19,014 nucleotides of DNA, from positions 1 to 19,014 of the forward strand of contig CAJUGU010000069.1 in assembly GCA_910586105.1 (NCBI GenBank), in the 5' to 3' direction. The notes beneath the pieces are model-generated. The model saw only the letters and a list, made by a program, of their open reading frames with translations. It did not search any database and was not told the origin of the DNA. The translations under genes and the position numbers were made by a program. Positions 13,131 to 19,014 of this stretch are shown in pieces (positions within the stretch are counted from its first letter, which is position 1; every line of letters starts with the position of its first letter). Source of the stretch: an uncultured Eubacteriales bacterium. Lineage in GTDB: Bacteria; Bacillota; Clostridia; Oscillospirales; Butyricicoccaceae.

Positions 13131-13625
13131 TTATTTTTGCAAGGTCAGCAGCGGTCCCAGCGCCGCAACCGTTGTTCCCGTATGGGCTTCGACCGAAGCG
13201 AATGCTTCGGAATTGCAGATGATGACAGGGACGATCGGATCGTAACCCTCGGCGCGGATAGCGTCTAGGTCGAATTCGATCAGCAGGTCGCCTTTTTTGA
13301 CCGCATCCCCGTTCCCTTTATGTATCGTAAAGTATTTCCCCGCCAGCTTGACCGTATCCAGCCCGATGTGTATGAGCACGTCGGCGCCTTCGGCGGAATG
13401 CAGGCTGACCGCGTGGCCGGTATCGAACATCAGTTCGACCTTGCCGTCCACGGGGCTGACGACGCGTCCCTCGGAGGGCCGCACGGCGGCGCCTTTCCCG
13501 AGGATCTCCTCGCTGAAGGTGGGGTCGTCCACTGCGCCGAGGGGTACGGCCTCGCCCGCGAGAGGGGCGGCGACCTCGAAGAGGGCTGCGTGGAGCCCCA
13601 GTTTTTCTTTCAGCTTACCAAACAT
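13131..13625 (-). CDS. crr: PTS EIIA component, glucose/GlcNAc family (Crr-like)
   Basis: This soluble 164-residue EIIA takes phosphate from HPr and gives it to the EIIB cysteine. The EIIA-Glc fold signatures are present: GRVVSPVDGKV, DTGHAVSL (H71, the partner histidine) and ADVLIHIGLDTV (H86, phosphorylated, equivalent to E. coli H90), then LAGKYFTIHKGNGDAVKKGD and FDLDAI. The frame is open upstream, but AAAGGAT just before the ATG at 13625 (MFGKLKEKLG) fixes the start. It is the first gene of crr-ptsH-nagE and supplies the A domain absent from nagE. Its leader carries a RAT-like antiterminator site overlapping a terminator. Confidence 0.95.
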   Translation of the reverse strand: MFGKLKEKLGLHAALFEVAAPLAGEAVPLGAVDDPTFSEEILGKGAAVRPSEGRVVSPVDGKVELMFDTGHAVSLHSAEGADVLIHIGLDTVKLAGKYFTIHKGNGDAVKKGDLLIEFDLDAIRAEGYDPIVPVIICNSEAFASVEAHTGTTVAALGPLLTLQK

Positions 13626-13678
13626 GGCGTATCCTTTCCACGTCCGTGGGCAGGCGGGGCCTGCGGTGCGCAGCCAAC

Positions 13679-13733
13679 AAAAAACCAAACCCCGATCCTC
13701 TCGATCGCTCGAAGTATCCCGTGATCTGGTTTC
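13679..13733 (-). terminator. Conditional leader terminator upstream of crr
   Basis: On the minus strand AAACC and GATC on the 5' side can pair with GATC and GGTTT on the 3' side, with an inner UUCGA/UCGAG hairpin. The stem is followed by GG and six T residues (13679-13684). Its 5' arm is the 3' end of the RAT-like sequence, so RAT folding and terminator folding would exclude each other. Confidence 0.65.
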
Positions 13734-13757
13734 ACCTGCCGGAACCGTAACGTTCCC
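13728..13757 (-). promoter_or_regulatory. RAT-like ribonucleic antiterminator site (BglG/GlcT/LicT type)
   Basis: This 30-nt site aligns gap-free over its core with LicT/SacY-type RATs: GUUAC, seven bases, GCAGG, then AAACC in place of the usual CAAAACC. The apical stem is weaker than consensus (one G-A mismatch). The position right after a strong promoter, the overlap with a terminator and the downstream PTS genes are exactly the classical antitermination layout. The antiterminator protein gene is not in the window. Confidence 0.6.
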
Positions 13758-13782
13758 GAATATAGCGTTAAGTTATGGTATA

Positions 13783-13811
13783 ATCATACCAGCCTTTTCC
13801 TGTATTTTCAA
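13783..13811 (-). promoter_or_regulatory. Main sigma-A promoter of crr-ptsH-nagE (extended -10)
   Basis: On the minus strand TTGAAA (13806-13811), a 17-bp spacer and TATGAT (13783-13788) preceded by TGG form a strong promoter. It starts transcription roughly 20 nt before the RAT-like site. Confidence 0.8.
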
Positions 13812-13831
13812 TAGGGAAAACGTACAGTTCT

Positions 13832-13860
13832 ATTGTAAAGGATTTGTAAACAATCGACAA
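13832..13860 (-). promoter_or_regulatory. Possible second upstream promoter for crr
   Basis: On the minus strand TTGTCG (13855-13860), a 17-bp spacer and TACAAT (13832-13837) lie 49 bp upstream of the main promoter, giving a tandem arrangement. The -35 is weaker. Confidence 0.4.
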
Positions 13861-13964
13861 ATTTTGTGGATTTTGAGCAAATTGCGGAAAAATCGCGGGA
13901 CGGTTTTTTGTGGAATTTGAGCCGTTTTCGGCGGCGTTCTCACAGCTTGCGGGCGGCGGCGCAT

Positions 13965-14003
13965 GAAAGCGGGCGGCGTGCCCAATGGGGAACAGCCACC
14001 CGC
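13965..14003 (-). terminator. Probable terminator downstream of the spoVAF-like gene
   Basis: GCGGGTGGC with GCCGCCCGC on the minus strand (14003-13995 with 13977-13969, one mismatch) and an inner hairpin are followed by TTTC. It lies about 140 bp after the stop codon and separates this gene from the crr promoters. Confidence 0.5.
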
Positions 14004-14145
14004 AAACGGCGCGCCGGGACAGGCAGCGTCAGCCGGAGCAGGCGGGGATCAGCCGGCAGTACTGAAACTCCGCGGCCAGCTGTCCATTGTCGCGCAGCCA
14101 CGCGAGGTAGGAACGGAGGGTGCTGCCCACCGGCGCGTACCGGGC

Positions 14146-15546
14146 TTACTGCCGCCGGATGCTGGGACGGAACAGCTTCTTTTTCAGCAGCCGCCAGTTG
14201 AACGGGATCAGGGGATACAGATAGCACTGGCCGTCGAAAGTTTTATTTGAGATAAGGATGACCAGGATCGCGGCCAGTCCGCCGATCAGCCCCCACAGCC
14301 CGAACGCCGCGGTCAGGACGAGCAGCCCGAGCCGCATGAACTTCATCGCGTAGCCAAGCTCCCAGCTGGGCTGGTTGTAGCCGCCGAGCGCGACGAGGGC
14401 CATATACAGCATGGTTTCCGACGAAAACCAGCCGGATTGTACGGCGAAATCGCCGACGACGATCCCGGCGATCAGAGACAGCGAGGTGGTCAGCATGGAG
14501 GGCGTGGAGAGCGTCGCGAGCTTGAGCCCGTCAATCCCGATTTCAAGGATCAGCAGCTGCCAGAAGATCGGCACGGCGGGCGGCTCGGAGGGCAGCAGAA
14601 AGGCCAGGCTTTCGGGCAGCCACGCCGGGTTTTCGGTGAGCAGCAGCCAGACGGGCGTGAGCAGGAGCATCAGGAGGAGCACAAAGTAACGCGTCAGGCG
14701 CAGGTAGGCGCCGGTGAGCGGCGGGAAATAGAAATCATTGGCTTCCTCGAGCACGTCAAAAATGGTGGTCGGCAGCGTCATGCAGGCGGGCGCGTTGTCG
14801 ACCAGTATAACCACGTCGCCCTCCAGGATCTGCGCGGCGGCGGCGTCGGGGCGCTCGGTGTACTTGAACTTGGGGAAAGGGTTGAACCACTTGTGCCGGA
14901 ACAGGATCTCCGACAGGCTTTCCTGATTCATGGTCAGCGCGCCGACGTTGGCGTCTTCCAGCCGGGCGCGCAGCTTTGCGAGCAGTTTGGGGTCGGCGGC
15001 GCCGTCGAGATAGCAGAGCGTGACGTCGGTTTTGGACAGCGTGCCGACCGAATGGTATTCCATCCGCAGCTGGGGCGAACGGATGCGCCGCCGGATGAGA
15101 GCGCAGTTGAGCACCATGGTTTCTACGAAGCCGTCGTGGGAGCCGCGCAGCACCTTGTCCTTTTCGGGTTCGGCGGTGTCGCGCTGCGGATAGGTGCGGA
15201 TATCCAGCAGGATCGCGGCGTTGAAGCCGTCGACCAGCAGGCAGGTCTGCCCGGAGAGCACCGCCGTCAGGACGTTCTGCCCGTCGGTCTCAAGCGCCGC
15301 CTCGCAATAGGGCACCGCGCGGGCAAGGAACGCCTCCGGGCTTTGGAAGGCGGGGTCGTTCGCCGCGAGCGAGTAGAAAAATTCGAGCAGTTTTTCAAAC
15401 AGTTCGTCTTTGATGAAGCCGTCGATCAGGTAAAACGCGGCGTCCCTTCCGCCGACCTGTACCGGGCGGCGGATCAGGTCGAAGCTCTCGTCCAGATGGA
15501 GCGCGCTGGAAAGGTCGCGGTCGTTTTGGGCAAAGTTTCGGGTCAT
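14146..15546 (-). CDS. GerA-family spore germination protein, SpoVAF-like
   Basis: This is an inner-spore-membrane protein of the germinant-receptor A-subunit family. The 466 residues comprise a soluble N-terminal half (about 1-260) and a C-terminal half with about five hydrophobic segments (YFVLLLMLLLTPVWLLL, FWQLLILEIG, LSLIAGIVVGDFAV, LYMALVALGGY and a long one near the end). The block RHKWFNPFPKFKYTERPDAA followed by LEGDVVILVDNAPACMTLPT resembles SpoVAF more than GerAA, a call made from memory. The preferred start is the ATG at 15546, ten bases after GAAAGG; the longer frame from 15609 would overlap the promoter. No GerB or GerC partners or other spoVA genes are adjacent. Probable role: modulating germination or SpoVA channel function. 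Confidence 0.88.
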   Translation of the reverse strand: MTRNFAQNDRDLSSALHLDESFDLIRRPVQVGGRDAAFYLIDGFIKDELFEKLLEFFYSLAANDPAFQSPEAFLARAVPYCEAALETDGQNVLTAVLSGQTCLLVDGFNAAILLDIRTYPQRDTAEPEKDKVLRGSHDGFVETMVLNCALIRRRIRSPQLRMEYHSVGTLSKTDVTLCYLDGAADPKLLAKLRARLEDANVGALTMNQESLSEILFRHKWFNPFPKFKYTERPDAAAAQILEGDVVILVDNAPACMTLPTTIFDVLEEANDFYFPPLTGAYLRLTRYFVLLLMLLLTPVWLLLTENPAWLPESLAFLLPSEPPAVPIFWQLLILEIGIDGLKLATLSTPSMLTTSLSLIAGIVVGDFAVQSGWFSSETMLYMALVALGGYNQPSWELGYAMKFMRLGLLVLTAAFGLWGLIGGLAAILVILISNKTFDGQCYLYPLIPFNWRLLKKKLFRPSIRRQ

Positions 15547-15582
15547 GTGGCGCATTCCTTTCAAGAATTGGTGATTTTGGGA

Positions 15583-15611
15583 TAGTATGCGCAGGAATTT
15601 GCGTTCCATGC
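15583..15611 (-). promoter_or_regulatory. Sigma-G/sigma-F (forespore) promoter of the spoVAF-like gene
   Basis: On the minus strand GCATG (15607-15611), a 17-bp spacer and CATACTA (15583-15589) match the forespore consensus GHATR-N17/18-CATWHTA at every position. The predicted start lies about 30 nt before the ATG. This agrees with forespore expression known for gerA and spoVA genes. Confidence 0.85.
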
Positions 15612-15659
15612 GCGGGAACGCCCGGCGGCGATGTTAATAAGTTGTTTAAAGTTGTTCCC

Positions 15660-15688
15660 TTGCGCGGCGCGCCGATCTGGTGTAAAAT
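15660..15688 (+). promoter_or_regulatory. Sigma-A promoter of the xpaC-telA operon
   Basis: TTGCGC (15660-15665), a 17-bp spacer and TAAAAT (15683-15688) lie 22 bp before the first ATG. The initiation point would leave a very short leader containing AAGGAG. Confidence 0.6.
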
Positions 15689-15710
15689 AAGGATAAAGGA
15701 GTGATTTGTT

Positions 15711-16364
15711 ATGTCGGAAAGGCGCATCGAAAAGAGTATAAGGCGCATCGAAAAGAAGATCGCGTCGTCGGCGCCGCTGTATATGGCGGCGGCGGTCTGG
15801 CCTGTGATGGCGCTGCTCACGCCGCTGTACCGGCTGGGCCCGGCGGTGCTGACGCTGGCGCTGTCGGCGGCCGCCTACCGGGCGGGGGTCAAGCTGTTCC
15901 CGCCGACGGTTGTCTCGATCCCTGCGCCAGAGAAGCCGATCCGCACCGGTGAGGCGGCGACCGACGCCATGCTGGAAAAGGTGCGCAGCGATCTGGCGCT
16001 GCTGCCGCAGCTGGACGATTTTATCGAGGATGAGGCGTTGTCCGCCTGCATCCGCCGGATGGAGCGCGCGGGCGCGGGCATTTTGCACGAGGTCTCCGAA
16101 CGGCCGGAGAAGGCGCGCCAGATCCGCCGGTTCGCGGAGTATTATCTGCCGACTTCGATCAAAATATTGTCCGCATACGCGCGGATGGAGCAGCGGCCGG
16201 GCGAAAACGCCGCCGAGCTGCGGCGGGAGGTCGAGCAGAACGCCGAAACGATCGCAAAGGCGTTCGAGGCGCAGCTGGACAGCCTGTTTGAAAGCGAAGC
16301 GATGGATATTTCCATCGATATCGAAGTATTAAAGGATATGCTGAAGGGCGACGCCCTGAACTGA
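15711..16364 (+). CDS. xpaC: XpaC-family protein (5-bromo-4-chloroindolyl phosphate hydrolysis family)
   Basis: The 217-residue protein has a basic start (RRIEKSIRRIEKKI), one or two membrane segments (about 22-60) and a helical cytoplasmic domain. The family signature near the end is clear: RRFAEYYLPTSIKILSAYARM, then AKAFEAQLDSLFESEAMDIS and DIEVLKDML. The family name comes from a colony-colour phenotype in Bacillus; the true biochemical role is unknown and no hydrolase motif is visible. XpaC and TelA genes are usually adjacent, as here with a 30-bp gap. AAGGAG nine bases before the ATG at 15711 supports the start. First gene of a four-gene operon. Confidence 0.9.
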   Translation: MSERRIEKSIRRIEKKIASSAPLYMAAAVWPVMALLTPLYRLGPAVLTLALSAAAYRAGVKLFPPTVVSIPAPEKPIRTGEAATDAMLEKVRSDLALLPQLDDFIEDEALSACIRRMERAGAGILHEVSERPEKARQIRRFAEYYLPTSIKILSAYARMEQRPGENAAELRREVEQNAETIAKAFEAQLDSLFESEAMDISIDIEVLKDMLKGDALN

Positions 16365-16394
16365 TCCGCGCAGCAAATAGGGAGGAACGGAAAA

Positions 16395-17540
16395 ATGGAT
16401 GAAAACCTGTTGAAAGATTTGGGAGAGATTGAGGCTCCGAGCCTGACGCTGGACCTGGCCCCGGCGGAGCCGGAGGAACCGAAGGCCGCGCCGCCGGTCA
16501 CGGTGGAGGAAACGCCGCTGAGCGAGGCCGAGCGCAAAATGGTGCAGGATTTCGCGCAGCAGATCGACCTGCATAACTCGGCAATGATCCTGAATTACGG
16601 CGCGGCGAGCCAAAAGAAGATCGCCGATTTTTCGGGCTCGGCGCTGGAAAGCGTCCGCACGAAGGATCTGGGCGAGGTCGGCGGCATGATCGCGGGGCTG
16701 GTCAGCGAGCTGAAAGGCTTCGACGCCGCCGCCGAGCAGCCGAAGGGGCTGCGGGGGCTGTTCCGCAAGGCGGGGAACCAGCTCGACGAGCTGAAAACGA
16801 AATACGCCAGGGCGGAGACGAATGTCGAATCGATCGCCCGGATGCTCGAAGGGCATCAGGTGACGCTGCTCAAGGACATTAAAATGCTCGATAAGATGTA
16901 CGAGAAGAACCTCGTCTATTTCAAGGAGCTGACCATGTATATCCTTGCCGGACGGCAGAAGCTGGAGGAGGCGCGCAGCAGGGAGCTTGCCGCGCTGGTC
17001 GCGAAGGCGAACGCCTCCGGGCTGCCGGAGGACGCGCAGGCGGCGCGCGATTTCGACGACCTGTGCAACCGGTTCGAGAAAAAGCTGTACGACCTTGAGC
17101 TGACCCGTACCATTTCGATCCAGATGGCCCCGCAGATCCGGCTGGTGCAGAACAACGACGCGATGATGGCGGAAAAGATCCAGTCGTCGATCGTGAACAC
17201 CATCCCGCTCTGGAAAAGCCAGATGGTGCTGGCGCTTGGGCTGGCGAATTCGCAGCAGGCGATTGAGGCGCAGCGCGCGGTGACCGACATGACCAACGAG
17301 CTGCTGAAAAAGAACGCGGCGGCGCTCAAGCAGGGTACGATCGAGGCGGCGCGCGAGAGCGAGCGCGGGATCGTGGACATCGAGACCTTGCAGCAGACCA
17401 ACCGCAGCCTGATCGAAACGCTGGACGAGGTCGTCAAGATCCAGTCCGAAGGGCGGCAGAAGCGCGCCGCCGCCGAGGAGGAGCTTGGCAAGATCGAGGG
17501 CGAGCTGAAGCAGAAGCTGCTGGAAATATCCAACCGGTAA
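16395..17540 (+). CDS. telA: TelA-family toxic anion resistance protein
   Basis: This soluble, largely helical protein has 381 residues, a typical family length. The acidic, proline-rich N-terminus (about 1-45) precedes the TelA core, with VQDFAQQIDLHNSAMILNYG, LRGLFRKAGNQLDELKTKYA, MLDKMYEKNLVYFKELTMYI, and SIQMAPQIRLVQNNDAMMAE followed by IQSSIVNTIPLWKSQMVLAL. The end is coiled-coil (about 340-378). TelA homologues are associated with tellurite and cell-envelope-agent tolerance, but the mechanism is unknown. GGGAGG nine bases upstream supports the ATG at 16395. Its place between xpaC and lemA/TPM genes suggests a membrane-stress complex. Codon use matches the neighbours. Confidence 0.95.
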   Translation: MDENLLKDLGEIEAPSLTLDLAPAEPEEPKAAPPVTVEETPLSEAERKMVQDFAQQIDLHNSAMILNYGAASQKKIADFSGSALESVRTKDLGEVGGMIAGLVSELKGFDAAAEQPKGLRGLFRKAGNQLDELKTKYARAETNVESIARMLEGHQVTLLKDIKMLDKMYEKNLVYFKELTMYILAGRQKLEEARSRELAALVAKANASGLPEDAQAARDFDDLCNRFEKKLYDLELTRTISIQMAPQIRLVQNNDAMMAEKIQSSIVNTIPLWKSQMVLALGLANSQQAIEAQRAVTDMTNELLKKNAAALKQGTIEAARESERGIVDIETLQQTNRSLIETLDEVVKIQSEGRQKRAAAEEELGKIEGELKQKLLEISNR

Positions 17541-17553
17541 AGGGGGCGACGCC

Positions 17554-18099
17554 GTGAAACGGCTCAAAAAACGATCGACGGCGGCGCTCGTGCTGGTGTT
17601 GGCGGCGGTGCTGTCGGTCTTCGGCGGGGGCGGCTGGAAGCTCCGGCAGGAGCGCGCGGCGGCGGAAACCGTGTTTTATGAAGGCTCGGCGGGCTTCTCG
17701 GTCTATAACGACCTGCTCGAACTGCGCGAGGCCGGGTACAACCTGCTGCGGATTTCCGAATCGGTCGGGGGCGCGGACGAGGAGCAGCGCGCGGCGGCGT
17801 CCGCGTGGGCGCGGCTGGACGAGGCGAAAACGCCGGAGGCTTACGCGGCGGCTTATCAGGAACTGTCGCAGGCGGTCGCGGCGCTGGACAATGCGCTGAC
17901 GGTGGAAAACGCCGCCCTACCGGACGGCTGGACGCGGCAGCTGCGCAGCTTTGACGAATATGCCAGCCACCTGCGCTTTGACAGTTATTATGATGAAAAG
18001 ACGGCGGCTTATAACCGCCTGCTCGACGACCCGCTGACCGGGCTGGTCGGGCGTTTGACCGGCTGCGGCGAGATGCCGCGCTTCTCGGAAGGCCGCTGA
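17554..18099 (+). CDS. LemA-like membrane-anchored protein (divergent)
   Basis: The 181-residue protein starts at a GTG (17554) with AGGGGG seven bases upstream and only 13 bp after the telA stop. A basic N-terminus and one membrane segment (about 9-26) precede an Ala/Glu-rich helical extracytoplasmic domain. The C-terminal segment FDSYYDEKTAAYNRLLDDPL then TGLVGRLTG resembles the LemA-type ending in which a YN...YN motif leads to FPANLL, but the FPAN core is not conserved here (DDPLTGLV). LemA-like proteins often precede TPM-domain genes in Clostridia, which supports the call. Function unknown; perhaps a partner of the next gene product at the membrane surface. Confidence 0.6.
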   Translation: MKRLKKRSTAALVLVLAAVLSVFGGGGWKLRQERAAAETVFYEGSAGFSVYNDLLELREAGYNLLRISESVGGADEEQRAAASAWARLDEAKTPEAYAAAYQELSQAVAALDNALTVENAALPDGWTRQLRSFDEYASHLRFDSYYDEKTAAYNRLLDDPLTGLVGRLTGCGEMPRFSEGR

Positions 18100-18130
18100 A
18101 ACGGCGTTCCGCATTGCGAAGGGAGGAGCC

Positions 18131-19014
18131 ATGAAACGGAAATTTGCAGTCCTGTCCGTGCTGCTGCTGATCTTTACGGTCTTTGCAGGGGCGGCGGGCA
18201 TCCCGCCCGCGCCGACCTCCGGCTTTATCGTCGATAACGCCGAGGTACTGGACGCCGCGACGGTCTCCGACCTGAACGCGCGCGGTTCGGAGACCGATTA
18301 CGCAACGGGTACGGCGGTGGTCGTGATCACGACCGATTACACGGGTACCTATTCGATTGACGAATACTGCGACGCGGTGTTCGACGAGTGGGAGATCGCG
18401 GATGGGCTGGTGCTGACGCTTGCCATCGGCGACGATGATTATTATGCGATGCCAAGCGCGGAACTCGAACGCTACCTGACGGCAAATAAGGTGCAGGACA
18501 TCCTGGACGAGTCGCTCGAGCCGGATTTCGCGCGCGGCGACTATAACGCGGGCGTACAGAAGGTTTACGGCGCGTTCTGCGAGGAGATCGAGGCGCTGTA
18601 TCAGCAATACGGGCAGGCGCCGGACGCGTCTGCGCAGAGCGGCGTGACCGCGCCGCAGCCGACCGTCCCGCAGACGGTCGCGCGGCCGGAGGAGAAGCGC
18701 GGCGGCTTAATGATGACGCTGGGCAATGCCGTGCTCACGCTGGTGATCGTGCTGGTGTTGGTACTGGCGCTGGTCGGCGCGATGCTCCGCCCGCGGAGAC
18801 GGCGCGGGGGATTTTTTGGCGGCGGTTATCCGCCCCCACCCCCGCCGCCGAGACGTAGCTTTTGGGGCGGGCTGTTCGGGCCGCGCCGTCCGAGACGTCC
18901 GCCTCCGCCACCCCCGCCTCCTCCTCGCGGAGGCCCGGGCGGCTTCGGCAGCTTTGGCGGCTTCGGAGGCTCGGGGCCGCGTCCGGGCGGCGGCTTTGGA
19001 GGTACAGGGCCGCG
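18131..19014 (+). CDS. TPM-domain (TLP18.3/Psb32/MOLO-1) membrane protein, 3' end outside window
   Basis: The frame is open from the ATG at 18131 (GGGAGGAG just upstream) to the window end, 294 codons without a stop. It has a signal peptide (about 1-22), a TPM domain (about 28-155, beginning GFIVDNAEVLDAATVSDLNA, with a GTAVVVITTDYTGTYSIDEY strand-helix pattern), a Pro/Gln linker, one membrane helix (about 196-217, LVIVLVLVLALVGAM), and a cytoplasmic tail of basic patches, runs of 7 and 9 prolines, and glycine/phenylalanine-rich repeats (GGFGSFGGFGG). Such YgcG-like proteins commonly end in Gly-rich tails. It lies 31 bp after the lemA-like gene, so it is the fourth known gene of the operon. 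Confidence 0.88.
   Translation, partial: MKRKFAVLSVLLLIFTVFAGAAGIPPAPTSGFIVDNAEVLDAATVSDLNARGSETDYATGTAVVVITTDYTGTYSIDEYCDAVFDEWEIADGLVLTLAIGDDDYYAMPSAELERYLTANKVQDILDESLEPDFARGDYNAGVQKVYGAFCEEIEALYQQYGQAPDASAQSGVTAPQPTVPQTVARPEEKRGGLMMTLGNAVLTLVIVLVLVLALVGAMLRPRRRRGGFFGGGYPPPPPPPRRSFWGGLFGPRRPRRPPPPPPPPPRGGPGGFGSFGGFGGSGPRPGGGFGGTGP

Noticed and set aside
14437..15585. Plus-strand open frame of 382 codons opposite the spoVAF-like gene
   Set aside because: Shadow of the germination gene; no ribosome site or recognisable domain.
16329..17567. Minus-strand open frame of 412 codons opposite telA
   Set aside because: Antisense mirror of telA, dominated by Leu, Arg, His and Gln; no independent support.
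1..19014. CRISPR array, tRNA/rRNA genes, intact insertion sequence or prophage
   Set aside because: No regularly spaced repeats, tRNA-like cloverleaf, transposase, integrase or phage structural genes were recognised anywhere in the window.

Overview
The window looks like a chromosomal piece of an anaerobic, spore-forming, fairly high-GC member of the Clostridia, most likely an Oscillospirales/Ruminococcaceae-type gut bacterium. The evidence is a full-length Spo0A, a truncated sigma-G gene, a GerA/SpoVAF-type germination protein behind a near-perfect forespore promoter, a low-GC Gram-positive style GlcNAc PTS, and hairpin-rich intergenic repeats of the kind common in that group. No tRNA, rRNA, CRISPR array or intact insertion sequence is visible. 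The taxonomic call is an inference.

Layout. 1-2.6 kb: one arm of an inverted dispersed repeat, then a MATE drug exporter (minus) divergent from its MerR-type regulator (plus); the exporter promoter has the stretched 19-bp spacer typical of MerR control, with a perfect palindrome inside it. 2.6-4.5 kb: palindrome-rich DNA, spo0A, and a DEDDh exonuclease, both genes on minus. 4.6-5.6 kb: a divergent two-gene operon (uncharacterised protein plus GIY-YIG nuclease) with its own promoter and terminator. 5.6-6.2 kb: decayed DNA with two short coherent coding stretches and an intact terminator. 6.3-8.1 kb: a secreted S-layer-homology protein with a duplicated module. 8.2-8.8 kb: a 3'-truncated sigG copy converging on a frameshifted small membrane-protein gene.

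8.8-13.9 kb is a GlcNAc utilisation block on minus, in transcription order crr (EIIA), ptsH (HPr), nagE (EIICB), then nagB and nagA. The crr-ptsH-nagE unit starts from tandem sigma-A promoters followed by a BglG/GlcT/LicT-type RAT sequence overlapping a terminator, so antitermination control is likely. Its HPr has the phosphotransfer histidine but arginine at the position of regulatory Ser46. A terminator and the second arm of the dispersed repeat separate nagE from nagBA.

13.9-19.0 kb: a spoVAF-like gene (minus) from a sigma-G/F promoter, head-to-head with a plus-strand operon xpaC - telA - lemA-like - TPM-domain protein, the last running off the window. This operon looks like an envelope-associated stress module whose members are known families with poorly understood biochemistry. 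The most interesting items are the RAT plus Ser46-less HPr arrangement, the truncated sigG, the sigma-G promoter, the inverted repeat pair and the structured nagE leader.
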